DNA of 64,000 nucleotides from Burkholderia sp. WSM2232 (GCF_000472545.1 NZ_AWZV01000033.1:222-64221); one strand, 5' to 3'; numbered from the stretch's first letter, positions 47,218-57,863 are shown. Notes: generated from the letters alone by a model not told the origin. Translations and numbers: made by a program.

Positions 47218-47602
47218 TTGCTGTGGGGTTTCATTGTTTCGGTGGGCAAGGGGCTCGGAGCAGGCGCTCCGCGAAAGTGGGCAATAGGGTGCCTGCGGCG
47301 GGCTTCGGCTTCGCGTGATAAAATCGCGCCAGTTCAAAGACTTGCATGACAGTGCGGCACCTGCTGAATGCATCGATTAACGTTGATCGCGTTCATTGGC
47401 CTTGATAGGCGCGTGTTCCAGCCGCGATCCGCACAAGAACCTTTCGGCCGACGATCATCGGTATAAGCGCCCACCCGCTTCGCAGACTGTACCCGCGGCC
47501 TATACTGCTTTGGGCCGGCAACAGTGCCGGCTCGCGCCGCGTTGCCTGCATGGCGCACCTCGCGCAGCGCTACGCGGCCCTCATCATTCACGGAGTTTCA
47601 CG
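47218..47602. other. Non-coding region upstream of queC
   Basis: 385 bp with no credible gene. A TATACT hexamer at 47501-47506 could be the queC -10 box, but its -35 is poor. No preQ1-riboswitch-like pattern was recognised. Confidence 0.5.
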
Positions 47603-48334
47603 GTGATCCGCAAAGACGCTAAACGTAGCGCTCTGGTGCTGTTTTCCGGCGGCCAGGATTCCGCCACGTGCCTCGCATGGGCGCTTGAACGATATGAGAC
47701 GGTCGAGACGCTGGGCTTCGATTACGGCCAGCGCCATCGCGTCGAGCTCGAATGCCGCGAGGGTTTCCGCAGCGCTGTCGCGCGTACCTTCCCCGCATGG
47801 GGCGAGCGCCTCGGCGACGATCACATGATCGACCTCTCCGTGCTCGGCGCGATCAGCGATACGGCAATGACGCGCGAAATCGAGATCGAGGCCACGGCGA
47901 ACGGTTTGCCGAACACTTTCGTGCCGGGCCGCAACCTGATGTTCATGACGATCGCGGCGGCCATTGCTTACCGGCGCGGGTTGCAGGTGCTGGTCGGCGG
48001 AATGTGCGAAACGGACTTCTCGGGCTATCCCGATTGCCGCGACGACACCATGAAGGCGCTGCAGGTCGCGCTCAATCTGGGCATGGACTCGCGCTTCCTG
48101 CTCGAAACTCCGTTGATGTGGCTCGACAAGGCGGACACCTGGCGTCTCGCACATGAGCTGGGCGGCGACGAACTGGTCGAACTCGTGCGCGTCGAAACGC
48201 ACACCTGCTATGTCGGTGAGCGCGCGGAGCTGCATGCGTGGGGCTTCGGCTGCGGCGAATGTCCGGCCTGCCGCTTGCGCAAGCGTGGCTACGAAGCCTA
48301 TCTCGCAGGCGAAAAGGTAACCGAGCCTGTCTGA
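47603..48334 (+). CDS. queC: 7-cyano-7-deazaguanine synthase
   Basis: 243 residues from a GTG start at 47603, with GGAG 9-10 bases upstream; the open frame upstream is non-coding. ATP-pyrophosphatase loop [49 protein letters not shown] and the C-terminal zinc cluster [13 protein letters not shown]. It converts 7-carboxy-7-deazaguanine to preQ0 in queuosine synthesis. First of a queC-queE-queD group. Confidence 0.96.
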   Translation: MIRKDAKRSALVLFSGGQDSATCLAWALERYETVETLGFDYGQRHRVELECREGFRSAVARTFPAWGERLGDDHMIDLSVLGAISDTAMTREIEIEATANGLPNTFVPGRNLMFMTIAAAIAYRRGLQVLVGGMCETDFSGYPDCRDDTMKALQVALNLGMDSRFLLETPLMWLDKADTWRLAHELGGDELVELVRVETHTCYVGERAELHAWGFGCGECPACRLRKRGYEAYLAGEKVTEPV

Positions 48335-48338
48335 CAAT

Positions 48339-48356
48339 GCCGCGCAACGGCGCGGC
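48339..48356 (+). other. Intercistronic hairpin between queC and queE
   Basis: GCCGCGC-AACG-GCGCGGC, a 7-bp stem with 4-base loop directly after the queC stop; no T-run. The next 60 bases are unusually rich in GTAC. Confidence 0.45.
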
Positions 48357-48432
48357 TTGAGCAACGATTCGTAGGTACACAAGCTATACAAGGTACGCGA
48401 GTACAAGTACACGGTACAGGGTGGAAAGCAGC

Positions 48433-49065
48433 ATGACGTACGCGGTCAAGGAAATTTTCTACACGTTGCAAGGCGAGGGCGCGAATGCCGGGCGCCCGGC
48501 CGTGTTTTGCCGCTTCGCCGGCTGCAACCTGTGGTCGGGGCGCGAGGAAGACCGCGCCGAAGCTGTGTGCCGCTTCTGCGACACTGACTTCGTCGGCACC
48601 GATGGTGAGAATGGCGGCAAGTACCGCAGCGCCGAAGAGCTCGTGCAGATGATCGCGTCACAATGGCCGCAAGGCGAAGGCCAGCGCTTTGTCGTGTGTA
48701 CCGGGGGCGAGCCGATGTTGCAGATCGACCAGCCGCTCGTCGACGCGTTGCATGCGGCCGGCTTTGAAATCGCTATTGAAACGAACGGCTCGTTGCCGGT
48801 GCTCGAAACGATCGACTGGATTTGCGTGAGCCCGAAGGCCGACGCGCCGCTCGTCGTCACGAAAGGCAATGAACTCAAGGTCGTGATTCCGCAGGACAAC
48901 CAGCGTCTGTCCGACTATGCGAAGCTCGACTTCCAGTATTTCCTCGTCCAGCCGATGGACGGCCCGTCGCGCGACATCAACACCAGGCTTGCAATCGACT
49001 GGTGCAAACGCCATCCGCAATGGCGCCTGTCGATGCAGACCCACAAGTATCTGAACATTCCCTGA
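48433..49065 (+). CDS. queE: 7-carboxy-7-deazaguanine synthase (radical SAM)
   Basis: 210 residues from the ATG at 48433, with GGAAAG upstream; a GTG at 48421 is an alternative. The iron-sulfur cluster motif is Cys-X14-Cys-X2-Cys (GCNLWSGREEDRAEAVCRFCD), a spacing described for Burkholderia-type QueE and not the classical CX3CX2C. The SAM-binding GGEP is in VVCTGGEPMLQ. It forms 7-carboxy-7-deazaguanine from 6-carboxytetrahydropterin. Confidence 0.95.
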   Translation: MTYAVKEIFYTLQGEGANAGRPAVFCRFAGCNLWSGREEDRAEAVCRFCDTDFVGTDGENGGKYRSAEELVQMIASQWPQGEGQRFVVCTGGEPMLQIDQPLVDALHAAGFEIAIETNGSLPVLETIDWICVSPKADAPLVVTKGNELKVVIPQDNQRLSDYAKLDFQYFLVQPMDGPSRDINTRLAIDWCKRHPQWRLSMQTHKYLNIP

Positions 49066-49071
49066 TTTGCC

Positions 49072-49518
49072 GTGCTGACGATTACACGAAAACTCGAATT
49101 CGACGCGGGTCACCGCATTCCCGATCACCGTAGCCAGTGCCGCAATCTGCACGGCCATCGCTACGTGCTCGAAATCACGCTGCAAGGCGACCTGGTCGAC
49201 ACCGAAGGCGCGCCAGACCGCGGCATGGTGATGGACTTCGCCGACGTGAAGTCGCTCGCGGTCGAGCATCTCGTCGACAAGTGGGATCACGCGTTCCTCG
49301 TCTATGAAGGCGACTCGCAGGTGCGCGGCTTTCTGGAAACCATGGCGGGCCACAAAACGGTCGTGCTCGATCGCATTCCGACCGTGGAGAATCTCGCGGC
49401 TGTCGCGTTCGAGGTGCTCGCCAACGTGTACGACGCGCACTACGGCGTAAATCTGCGGCTTCACAAGGTGCGCCTGTACGAGACGCCGAATTGCTGGGCC
49501 GACGTGGTCCGCGACTAA
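49072..49518 (+). CDS. queD: 6-carboxytetrahydropterin synthase
   Basis: 148 residues from a GTG start at 49072, six bases after queE. The PTPS fold carries zinc ligands in FDAGHRIPDH and NLHGHRY, the catalytic Cys in RSQCRNLHGH, and a C-terminal glutamate in RLYETPNCWADV. It makes the QueE substrate from dihydroneopterin triphosphate. Confidence 0.96.
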   Translation: MLTITRKLEFDAGHRIPDHRSQCRNLHGHRYVLEITLQGDLVDTEGAPDRGMVMDFADVKSLAVEHLVDKWDHAFLVYEGDSQVRGFLETMAGHKTVVLDRIPTVENLAAVAFEVLANVYDAHYGVNLRLHKVRLYETPNCWADVVRD

Positions 49519-49754
49519 CGCCCCCGTATCGCCGCGCGGCACAGCTGCCGCGTTATTGTCACGGTATGATCGCTCCATAACCACACGGAGCGAGACATGC
49601 CGGTCACAGCATTGCGCCGCAGCAGGTACACAAGCCGTCCATTTCCGGGCGAGGCGGTGGGCCTCGACCATCCGACGGGCGCATTGGCCCGCGGCTCGTG
49701 CAAGGCCGCGCACGGCTCGTGCAAAAACGGTTTCCAAACGCACGGAGCGCGGCC

Positions 49755-50537
49755 ATGAGCACCTTCACCAATCCCCTCAAGCAACGTCTGAAAGAAGCCG
49801 ACCCGCTGTTCGGGCTCTGGCTGTCGCTCGGCAGCGATGCCGCCGCGGAGGCGCTCGCGCATGCCGGCTTCGACTGGCTGCTGATCGACATGGAACACGC
49901 GCCGAACGACAGCGGTGACGTGACCTCGCAACTGCGCGCGATTGCCGCCGCCCATTTGCCGAGCGAACCGGTGGTGCGTCTGCCGGCTCGCGAGCCGTGG
50001 CTCGTCAAGCGTGTGATGGACGCTGGCGCGCGCACGCTGATGTTTCCGAACATCGAGTCCGCTGAAGAGGCGGCGCATGCTGTCCGTCTCACGCAATATC
50101 CGAGTGCGGAGGCCGTCGATGGTCTGCGAGGTGTCGCGGGCACAGTGCGCGCTGCCGCATACGGCATGCGGCGCGACTACGTGCAAACGGCTAACGCGCA
50201 GATAGCCACCATCGTGCAAATCGAGTCCGCGCGCGGCCTCGATGAAGTGGAAAAGATCGCGGCGACGCCGGGCGTCGATTGCCTGTTCGTCGGACCCGCG
50301 GACCTCGCCGCCAGTCTCGGTCATCTCGGCGATTCGAAGCATGCCGACGTGCAGGCGGCCATGGCGCGCATCGTCAGCGCCGCCGACAAGGCGGGCATTG
50401 CCGCCGGCATTTTTTCGATGGATGCCGCGAGCGCAAGACAGCATCGCGACGCTGGTTTTCGTTTTATCGCTCTGGCCGCCGACGTCATGTGGATGTTGCG
50501 CGCAACCCGCCAGGCGTTGCAGGAGGTAAGAGCATGA
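49755..50537 (+). CDS. HpcH/HpaI-family class II aldolase
   Basis: 260 residues from the ATG at 49755, with GGAG 8-9 bases upstream. The family pattern is full: FGLWLSLGSDAAAEALAHAGFDWLLIDMEHAP, MFPNIESAEEAAHAV, VQIESARGLDEVEKIAATPGVDCLFVGPADLAASLGH. These metal-dependent enzymes cleave or form 2-keto-3-deoxy or 4-hydroxy-2-oxo acids with pyruvate; the natural substrate is unknown. Its stop overlaps the next gene's start (ATGA). Confidence 0.92.
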   Translation: MSTFTNPLKQRLKEADPLFGLWLSLGSDAAAEALAHAGFDWLLIDMEHAPNDSGDVTSQLRAIAAAHLPSEPVVRLPAREPWLVKRVMDAGARTLMFPNIESAEEAAHAVRLTQYPSAEAVDGLRGVAGTVRAAAYGMRRDYVQTANAQIATIVQIESARGLDEVEKIAATPGVDCLFVGPADLAASLGHLGDSKHADVQAAMARIVSAADKAGIAAGIFSMDAASARQHRDAGFRFIALAADVMWMLRATRQALQEVRA

Positions 50538-51235
50538 AGTGGCTGAGGCGAGGCGTCGTCGCGCAGGTAGCCGTGGCGGCGGCATTGATGACGGGCATGG
50601 CGGCGCATGCGCAAGATCGCGTCGCGAAATCGAACGACCCGGAGACGCAAACTGCGGTCGCCGACTACAACGCCGGCAATATGACAGCGGCGCTGTCCGA
50701 ATTTCGCAAAGCGGCCCAGCGCGGCAGCCGCCTCGCACAGTTCAATTACGCGATGATGTTGCTCAACGGCGAAGGCACGGCGGCCAACATCGACGAAGGC
50801 AAGAAGTGGCTGCGCAAGGCCGCCGACGCGAACATGTCGCACGCGCAATATGTGTACGGCAAGATGTATGACGATGGCGAGTTTGTCGGGCGCGATCCGG
50901 TGGAAGCGCACCGCTGGTTTTTGAAGGCTGCGCAACAGGGACACGTGCAGGCCGAGCTCGCGCTCGCCAATCAGTTCCTCGATGGCCGCGGCACCGATCG
51001 CGACAACAAGCAGGCGTTCCTCTGGTACAAGAAGGCCGCGGAAGGCGGCGACATGACCGCGCAGTACGTGACCGGCTCTTTCTACGAGCGCGGCGGCGAC
51101 GGCGTGGACAGGAACCTCAACGTGGCGCGCGCTTACTATGCAGCGGCTGCCGCGCAGGGCGATCCGGCGGCGCGGCTCAAGTATCAGCAACTGAGTTCGC
51201 AGCTGCGGGATCAGAAGGAAGTGAAACCGCAGTAA
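50534..51235 (+). CDS. Exported Sel1-repeat protein
   Basis: 233 residues from the ATG at 50534, with GGAGG inside the end of the aldolase gene. A signal peptide (VVAQVAVAAALMTGMAAHAQ) precedes about five Sel1 (TPR-like) repeats of 36 residues, for example FNYAMMLLNGEGTAANIDEGKKW and YVYGKMYDDGEFVGRDPVEAHRW-type units. It is expected to be a periplasmic protein-interaction scaffold. Partner unknown. Confidence 0.9.
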   Translation: MKWLRRGVVAQVAVAAALMTGMAAHAQDRVAKSNDPETQTAVADYNAGNMTAALSEFRKAAQRGSRLAQFNYAMMLLNGEGTAANIDEGKKWLRKAADANMSHAQYVYGKMYDDGEFVGRDPVEAHRWFLKAAQQGHVQAELALANQFLDGRGTDRDNKQAFLWYKKAAEGGDMTAQYVTGSFYERGGDGVDRNLNVARAYYAAAAAQGDPAARLKYQQLSSQLRDQKEVKPQ

Positions 51236-51237
51236 GC

Positions 51238-51275
51238 GAAAGGGGCGCATCTGATGAGGCGCCCCTTTTCGTTTT
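51238..51275. terminator. Terminator between the Sel1 gene and rodA
   Basis: AAAGGGGCGC, a 10-base loop, GCGCCCCTTT then TTC-G-TTTT: a 10-bp stem between convergent genes, usable from either side. Confidence 0.85.
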
Positions 51276-51301
51276 GCCCGCGTGCCGCGCGATGCCTTCG
51301 T

Positions 51302-52450
51302 TCAGCTCTGCATCAAGCGTTTTTGCCGCGCGACGCTCATGATGAGGCCGATTGCGACGCCGAGTGTAGTGAGCGCAGTGCCGCCGTAGCTCATGAACGG
51401 CAGCGGCACGCCTACCACCGGCAGAATGCCGCTCACCATGCCGATGTTGACAAACGCATACGTGAAGAATGCCATGGTCAACGAGCCGGCCAGCAGGCGT
51501 CCGAACAGTGTCGCGCCGTTTGCCGCAATGTAGAGCCCGCGTGCGATAAGCAACATGTAGAGCGTCAGCAGCACGATGCCGCCGGCGAGTCCGAATTCCT
51601 CGGAGAACACGGCGAAAATGAAGTCAGTATGCTTCTCCGGAATGAACTCCAGATGCGCCTGCGTGCCCTTGAGCCAGCCTTTGCCCAGCGGGCCGCCGGA
51701 GCCGATTGCAATCACCGCCTGGATGGTGTGGAAGCCTTTGCCGAGCGGATCGGACGTCGGGTCGAGCAGTGTGCAGATGCGGTGCTTCTGGTAGTCGTGC
51801 ATCAGCGGCCATTGCACGTCGGGCTGACAGATTTTGTCCTGGAACGCTGCGACAGAACCCACCGCGATCACGCCGGCAATCAGCACCGGCACGATCAGTT
51901 TGAAACTCAGGCCCGCGAAGTAAATCACGAAGAAGCCTGCGGCGAAGACCAGCACCGCCGTGCCGAGGTCGGGCTGCTTGGCGATCAGACCCACCGGCAC
52001 CGCGAGAATCAGCAGCCCGACCAGGAAGTCGTACCAGCGCATCACGCCTTCGCGTCGCTGGTAGTACCAGGCGAGCATGAGCGGCGTCGCGATCTTCAGG
52101 ATTTCGGACGGCTGAATGACCACGCCCACGTTGATCCAGCGCTTTGCGCCCTTGCGCGTGAGGCCGAACAACGCCACGGCGACCAGCAACGCAATGCCGA
52201 ACGTATAGAGCGGCACCGCGAAGCGCATTAGCGTGGTCGGTGGAACATTGGCGAGCGCCCACATCAGCACGAAGGTCAGCATGATGTTGCGCAACTGGTC
52301 TTCCACGCGGCCCGGTACGTCCAGACTCGCGCTGTACAAGGTGACAAGACCCACGCACAGCAGCAGGAATACGATTAGTGCGAGCGGACGGTCGAAGCCC
52401 GCGAACATCCGCTTGATGCGGTCGAGCCAGGCGCGCTTGTCGAATTGCAT
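51302..52450 (-). CDS. rodA: Peptidoglycan glycosyltransferase RodA
   Basis: 382 residues from the ATG at 52450, with AAGGAG 7-8 bases upstream; the much longer open frame is an antisense artefact of the GC-rich mrdA tail. SEDS family: about ten membrane helices, QPSEILKIATPLMLAWYY, KQPDLGTAVLVFAAGFFVIYFAG with the catalytic Asp, and GVPLPFMSYGGTALTTLG. It polymerises glycan strands during elongation with PBP2. Last gene of the mreBCD-mrdA-rodA operon. Confidence 0.96.
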   Translation of the reverse strand: MQFDKRAWLDRIKRMFAGFDRPLALIVFLLLCVGLVTLYSASLDVPGRVEDQLRNIMLTFVLMWALANVPPTTLMRFAVPLYTFGIALLVAVALFGLTRKGAKRWINVGVVIQPSEILKIATPLMLAWYYQRREGVMRWYDFLVGLLILAVPVGLIAKQPDLGTAVLVFAAGFFVIYFAGLSFKLIVPVLIAGVIAVGSVAAFQDKICQPDVQWPLMHDYQKHRICTLLDPTSDPLGKGFHTIQAVIAIGSGGPLGKGWLKGTQAHLEFIPEKHTDFIFAVFSEEFGLAGGIVLLTLYMLLIARGLYIAANGATLFGRLLAGSLTMAFFTYAFVNIGMVSGILPVVGVPLPFMSYGGTALTTLGVAIGLIMSVARQKRLMQS

Positions 52451-52460
52451 GCCTTTCTCC

Positions 52461-54920
52461 TTATTCGTCGATGCCGCCGGAAACCGGCTGACGTGGCGAC
52501 GCGGGCTCGGTGCCGCTATCGCGCGATGGTTGCGAGCCCCCGTTGCTTGCGGGGCGTGCGGCGGTCGCGGGCGCAGGTGCGCTCGCCGGGCGTGGCAGGC
52601 GTGGCGCGCCCGATTTGCGCGCGGTCGCGCGGTCGGCCGCCGCGGCTGACGCGGTCGCTGGCGTGCTGGCCGCGGCAGCCGATGCCGGCTGCTTGCGCGC
52701 GGCCGATGGACCCGCCGCAGCGGCGGGCGATCTGGATGTCGTTGCGGTGGCGGAAGACGCGACGCCTGCCGTGCCAGTTGGCCCCGACGCGCCATTCGCT
52801 GGCGGCGTTGACGCAGCAGCCGAGGCCCCCGCTGCCGAAGAAGCCGCCGCTGCCGCCGAAGCAGCAGCCGCCGCGGACGCGGCCCCCGGCATAGGCAGCG
52901 CGGTAAAGCCCGCGGCGATCTTGACCGGCTGCGTCGCTTCCTGCGGCGCGGGCGCAGCGCCGACTTCCGGCGCGGACGCGTCCTGAGTGGCCGATGCGGC
53001 CGCCGCGACAGCCGCCGCTTCGGCACCCGGCTTGTTCTTGCCGACGAGGTAGTAGTCGAGCACCTTGCGCGCGATCGGGCCGGCCGCCTCCGCGCCCCAG
53101 CCGCCGTTTTCGACAATCAGCGCGAGCGCGATCTTCGGTTGATCGGCCGGCGCAAAGGCGATGAAAAGCGCGTGGTCGCGCAGATGTTCAGCGATCGCGT
53201 GACCCTTGTAGTTCGCGCCCTGCAGCGAGTAGACCTGCGCCGTGCCGGTCTTGCCCGCCGCCAGATACGGCGCACCGATGAATACCTTCGACGCTGTGCC
53301 GTTCGTCACGACGCCTTCCATCGCACGCTTGATGATGTCGATGTCGGACTGCTTCACCGGAATCCTGTCGCTCGGATCGCGCACGACCGGGCGCGTGTCT
53401 TTGGTGAGCGGATTTTCGATGTCGCGCACGAGGTGCGGTTTCATCACGACGCCGTTGTTCGCGAGCGTGGCCGTGGCGTGCGCCAGTTGAAGAATGGTGA
53501 ACGAGTTGTAGCCCTGGCCGATGCCGAGGCTGATCGTTTCGCCCTCGTACCACTTTTGCTGTTCGGGCTTGCGGTACGCCTTGCGCTTCCAGTCCGTTGA
53601 CGGCAGGATGCCGCGCGCCTCGCCGGTAATGTCGATGCCGGTGATCTGGCCGAAGCCCCACGGCTTCATGAAATTCGCGATGTTGTTCACGCCGAGGTCG
53701 TGCGCGAGCATGTAGAAGTACGTGTCGTTCGACACCACGATTGCGCGGTTCATGTCGACCCAGCCCTGACCGGAGCGCACGTCGTTGCGGAACGTGTGAC
53801 CGCCGAAGGTGTACGAGCCCGGGTCCTGAAAGCCCCAGCCCGGCGTGCGCTTGTGCAGCGTGAGCGCGGCGAGCGCCATGAACGGCTTGTACGTGGAACC
53901 CGGCGGATAGGTGCCGTGCAGCGGCCGGTTCAGAAGCGGATGGTCGGGCGAGTTGTTGAGCTCGTCCCAGGTCTGCTGATCGATGCCGTCTACGAACGAA
54001 TTCGGATCGAAGCTCGGCGCGGAGACGAACGCAAGCACGTCGCCGGTGGAGGGCTCGATGGCGACCAGCGCACCGCGTCGGCCCGCGAACGCCTGCTCGG
54101 CCACCTGCTGCAAGCCGATGTCGAGCGACAGCACGAGGTTATTGCCGGGCGTCGCCTGCGTGCGCGACATCGTGCGCACCGGCCGGCCGCCGGCGGTGAC
54201 TTCCACTTCCTCGAAACCGGTCTGGCCGTGCAGTTCCGTCTCGTAACTCTGCTCGACACCGATCTTGCCGATGTAGTCGGTGCCCTTGTAGTTGTTCGCG
54301 TCCAGACGCGGGTCGTAGTGCTCCGGATCGCTGTCGTTCCGATCGCTGGCGTCGTCGATGCGCTCCTGGTCGCGCTGCGAGATCCGCCCGATGTAGCCGA
54401 TTACGTGCGCCGCCGTCGGGCCGAGCGGATACTGGCGGAACAGGCGCGCCCGCACTTCCACGCCGGGAAAGCGGAAGCGCTGCGCGGTGAAGCGCGCGAC
54501 TTCGTCGTCGGTGAGGCGGGTGCGGATCGGCAGGCTCTCGAAATTCTTCGAATCTTCCTGCAGCTTCTTGAAGCGGCGGCGGTCGCGCGCGTCGATCGAA
54601 ACGACGGTGGCCAGATCGTCGATCACGCTTTCGAGCGGTGCATTGAGCTTGGACGGCGTGATCTCCAACGTGTACGCGGAGTAGTTCTTTGCCAGCACCA
54701 CGCCGTTACGGTCCGTGATGATGCCGCGGTTCGGCACGATCGGCGCAACGGAAATGCGGTTTTCGTCCGCTTGCAGCGAGTACTTGCTGTAGTGCCAGAC
54801 CTGCAGGAACAGGAAGCGAAAGCCGATCAGCCCGAAGCAGACGAACACGAACAGGCCCGCCGCGGCGACGCGCACGCGGAACTTCGAGAGCTGTTGCTGG
54901 GTGTCCTTGAATTCGGTCAT
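52461..54920 (-). CDS. mrdA: Penicillin-binding protein 2 with long Ala-rich tail
   Basis: 819 residues from the ATG at 54920; a TTG four codons earlier is possible. One N-terminal membrane helix (about 20-40), dimerisation domain, then transpeptidase motifs STYK (Ser342, Lys345), SND (397-399) and KTG (557-559). The usual protein ends near residue 630. Here about 190 further residues follow, made mostly of Ala, Ser, Pro and Thr with scattered basic residues. PBP2 crosslinks side-wall peptidoglycan in the periplasm with RodA. Confidence 0.95.
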   Translation of the reverse strand: MTEFKDTQQQLSKFRVRVAAAGLFVFVCFGLIGFRFLFLQVWHYSKYSLQADENRISVAPIVPNRGIITDRNGVVLAKNYSAYTLEITPSKLNAPLESVIDDLATVVSIDARDRRRFKKLQEDSKNFESLPIRTRLTDDEVARFTAQRFRFPGVEVRARLFRQYPLGPTAAHVIGYIGRISQRDQERIDDASDRNDSDPEHYDPRLDANNYKGTDYIGKIGVEQSYETELHGQTGFEEVEVTAGGRPVRTMSRTQATPGNNLVLSLDIGLQQVAEQAFAGRRGALVAIEPSTGDVLAFVSAPSFDPNSFVDGIDQQTWDELNNSPDHPLLNRPLHGTYPPGSTYKPFMALAALTLHKRTPGWGFQDPGSYTFGGHTFRNDVRSGQGWVDMNRAIVVSNDTYFYMLAHDLGVNNIANFMKPWGFGQITGIDITGEARGILPSTDWKRKAYRKPEQQKWYEGETISLGIGQGYNSFTILQLAHATATLANNGVVMKPHLVRDIENPLTKDTRPVVRDPSDRIPVKQSDIDIIKRAMEGVVTNGTASKVFIGAPYLAAGKTGTAQVYSLQGANYKGHAIAEHLRDHALFIAFAPADQPKIALALIVENGGWGAEAAGPIARKVLDYYLVGKNKPGAEAAAVAAAASATQDASAPEVGAAPAPQEATQPVKIAAGFTALPMPGAASAAAAASAAAAASSAAGASAAASTPPANGASGPTGTAGVASSATATTSRSPAAAAGPSAARKQPASAAAASTPATASAAAADRATARKSGAPRLPRPASAPAPATAARPASNGGSQPSRDSGTEPASPRQPVSGGIDE

Positions 54921-55061
54921 GCGATTCTGCAAAAGGCCGGGCGACGGCCATCATGAGTGTGCGCCTGATCCGGGCAAAACCGGAAGGCATGAAAAGCGAT
55001 GAGCGTCGCGCGAGCAGGCAATGCCGGTTTCATGGCAACGGCCTGCACGCGCGGCGCCGGA

Positions 55062-55574
55062 TCAAATGGGCCGCGTGTCGTCGGGGTCGGCCGGGCGGCG
55101 CTGCGGCATCAGCAGCAGCACGCTGGCGACAGGCCACAGCGCGGCTTCGACAAATCCGTCGATCAGGTAGCCCCAACCGGGAAACGCCGCACCCGTCAGC
55201 AGACGGATCACGAACGGCACCAGTTGTGCGATGACGAGAAGCGGCATGACCGCAAAAGTTTGCACGCCTAGCGACATCCACAGCACGCGGCGGTGGATCG
55301 TGATCGCGCCGTACGAGAGCAGCGTGTAGGCGAGCGCATGTTCGCCGAGCAGGCTCGCGTTGTGCACATCCATCAACAGGCCGAGGAAGAAGGCAATGCC
55401 CATGCCGACTTTGCGCGGTTGGTGCACGTTCCAGAACAGCAGCACGAGCGCGACGAAATCAGGCACGCCGACAAGGCGCCCCCACGGCATCAGGTTCAGC
55501 AGGAATGCAGCGGCGAGACTGAACGCGATGAAGTACGGATTGACCGGCTGAAGGATATATTGCGGGCGGTTCAT
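55062..55574 (-). CDS. mreD: Rod shape-determining protein MreD
   Basis: 170 residues from the ATG at 55574, overlapping the mreC stop by four bases. Five or six membrane helices, with PDFVALVLLFWNVHQPRKVGMGIAFFLGLLMDV typical of the family, of which WNVHQPRKVGMG is the clearest part. It links MreC to the elongation machinery. Confidence 0.95.
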   Translation of the reverse strand: MNRPQYILQPVNPYFIAFSLAAAFLLNLMPWGRLVGVPDFVALVLLFWNVHQPRKVGMGIAFFLGLLMDVHNASLLGEHALAYTLLSYGAITIHRRVLWMSLGVQTFAVMPLLVIAQLVPFVIRLLTGAAFPGWGYLIDGFVEAALWPVASVLLLMPQRRPADPDDTRPI

Positions 55575-56668
55575 GGCTTGGCCCCGGGCGCGGCTTGCGG
55601 CTTGGCATTTTCAGGAGCGGCGGGCTTTTTCGCTACTGCGGATTTTTGCCCGGCGCCCGGCGGCTTGCCGCCCGGTGCCGCCTGGGCTGCCTGGCCGGCC
55701 GCATTGCTCGCGGACTTCTCGGACGGTTTCGCGGATCTGTCCGCGGCGGCCTTGCTGTCGGCCGGCTTGGCGCCCTTCTTGGCCTTGCCGTCTTTCGTGG
55801 GCGTTTCCGGTTCCTCGACCGGGCGCGGCGGCAAATCGTTCACGTAATGCAGCACCAGCAATTGACGCGCACCGCGCACCGGTGCAATCGGCAGGCAGAT
55901 CACGCGCGCGAACGCGGTGTCAGCCTGCTTGTCGACCCGTACCACCTTGGCGACCGGCAAGCCCGGCGGATAGACGCCGTCGAGCCCGCTCGTGACGAGC
56001 TCGTCGCCCGTTTGCACGTCGGCGCTGATGGGCACGAAGCGCAGATCGAGCGTATCGCCTTTCGGCGTCCCATAGATGACGCTGCGAAGACCCGTGCGCA
56101 CGATCTGCACCGGCACGGCCTGGTCCTTGTCGGTCAGCAGCGTGACTTCGGCTTGCAGCGGGAATACGCGGGTCACCTGGCCAATCACGCCGTCTTCGTT
56201 GACCACCGGTGAGCCGTTCTGGATGCCTTGCTGCGCGCCGCGGTTGATCACCACCTTCTGCGTGAACGGGTCGCGCGTGTCGTACTGGATTTCCGCCGGC
56301 AGCGACTGCGTGCTCGCGCGCTGCGACAGTTGCAACAACGCACGCAAGTGGGTGTTTTCCGCCGAGAGTTCGGCGGCGGTGTTCGCCTGTTGCGACAGTT
56401 GGAGGTTCCTTGTGCGCAGCTTCTCGTTGTCGCTGCGTAGCGTGGCGCTCGTCACGGCCAGGTCGGCGGCGCCCATGAAGACGTCGCGCGGCACCAGCGC
56501 GGCGCGCTGCAACGGATAAAGACCCGCGCCGAGCACGCCGCGAACGATTTCGAGCGTTCTGAAGCGGGCGTCGGAGATCAGCAGGGCAAGCGCCAGCACG
56601 ACGAAAAACACGAGCCGTGCGAGGGCGGACGGGCCTTGCTTGAAAAGGGGCGGCGGACTGTATTCCAT
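55571..56668 (-). CDS. mreC: Rod shape-determining protein MreC
   Basis: 365 residues from the ATG at 56668. A single N-terminal membrane helix (ARLVFFVVLALALLISD), a coiled coil (about 75-110) and two beta-barrel domains (VVINRGAQQGIQNGSPVVNEDGVIGQV, GDELVTSGLDGVYPPGLPVAKV). About 75 Lys/Ala/Pro-rich residues extend the C terminus beyond the usual end. It is a periplasmic scaffold of the elongasome. Confidence 0.95.
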   Translation of the reverse strand: MEYSPPPLFKQGPSALARLVFFVVLALALLISDARFRTLEIVRGVLGAGLYPLQRAALVPRDVFMGAADLAVTSATLRSDNEKLRTRNLQLSQQANTAAELSAENTHLRALLQLSQRASTQSLPAEIQYDTRDPFTQKVVINRGAQQGIQNGSPVVNEDGVIGQVTRVFPLQAEVTLLTDKDQAVPVQIVRTGLRSVIYGTPKGDTLDLRFVPISADVQTGDELVTSGLDGVYPPGLPVAKVVRVDKQADTAFARVICLPIAPVRGARQLLVLHYVNDLPPRPVEEPETPTKDGKAKKGAKPADSKAAADRSAKPSEKSASNAAGQAAQAAPGGKPPGAGQKSAVAKKPAAPENAKPQAAPGAKP

Positions 56669-56710
56669 GGTCGGCGCCGGGGGCGTAAGCGGTTGGGTGA
56701 GGCGGCGGCG

Positions 56711-56788
56711 CGCTGAAAACGCGGTTCAGCGCACGGACGCTGGGCGGCCCAGCCAATGGCAAACCGGCCCGCAAGGGGCCGATTGCCA
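56711..56788 (-). other. Two hairpins between mreB and mreC
   Basis: CGCTGAA/TTCAGCG (56711-56731) and TGGCAA-CGGCCC/GGGCCG-TTGCCA with small bulges (56757-56788). Neither has a proper T-run. They could protect the mreB 3' end or pause transcription so that MreB exceeds MreC, as its cellular role requires. Confidence 0.5.
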
Positions 56789-56819
56789 GATCCGCGCTAC
56801 TGACATCGAACTCGCTCGC

Positions 56820-57863
<1,044 letters not shown>

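Noticed and set aside
47218-47602. preQ1 riboswitch upstream of queC
   Set aside because: No preQ1-I or preQ1-II-like core was recognised; a covariance-model search would be needed to exclude a divergent form.
52461-53116. RodA extended upstream to a 604-residue protein
   Set aside because: The extra part reads through the mrdA tail in another frame and is Arg/Pro-rich; the ATG at 52450 has a strong ribosome site and gives the family length.
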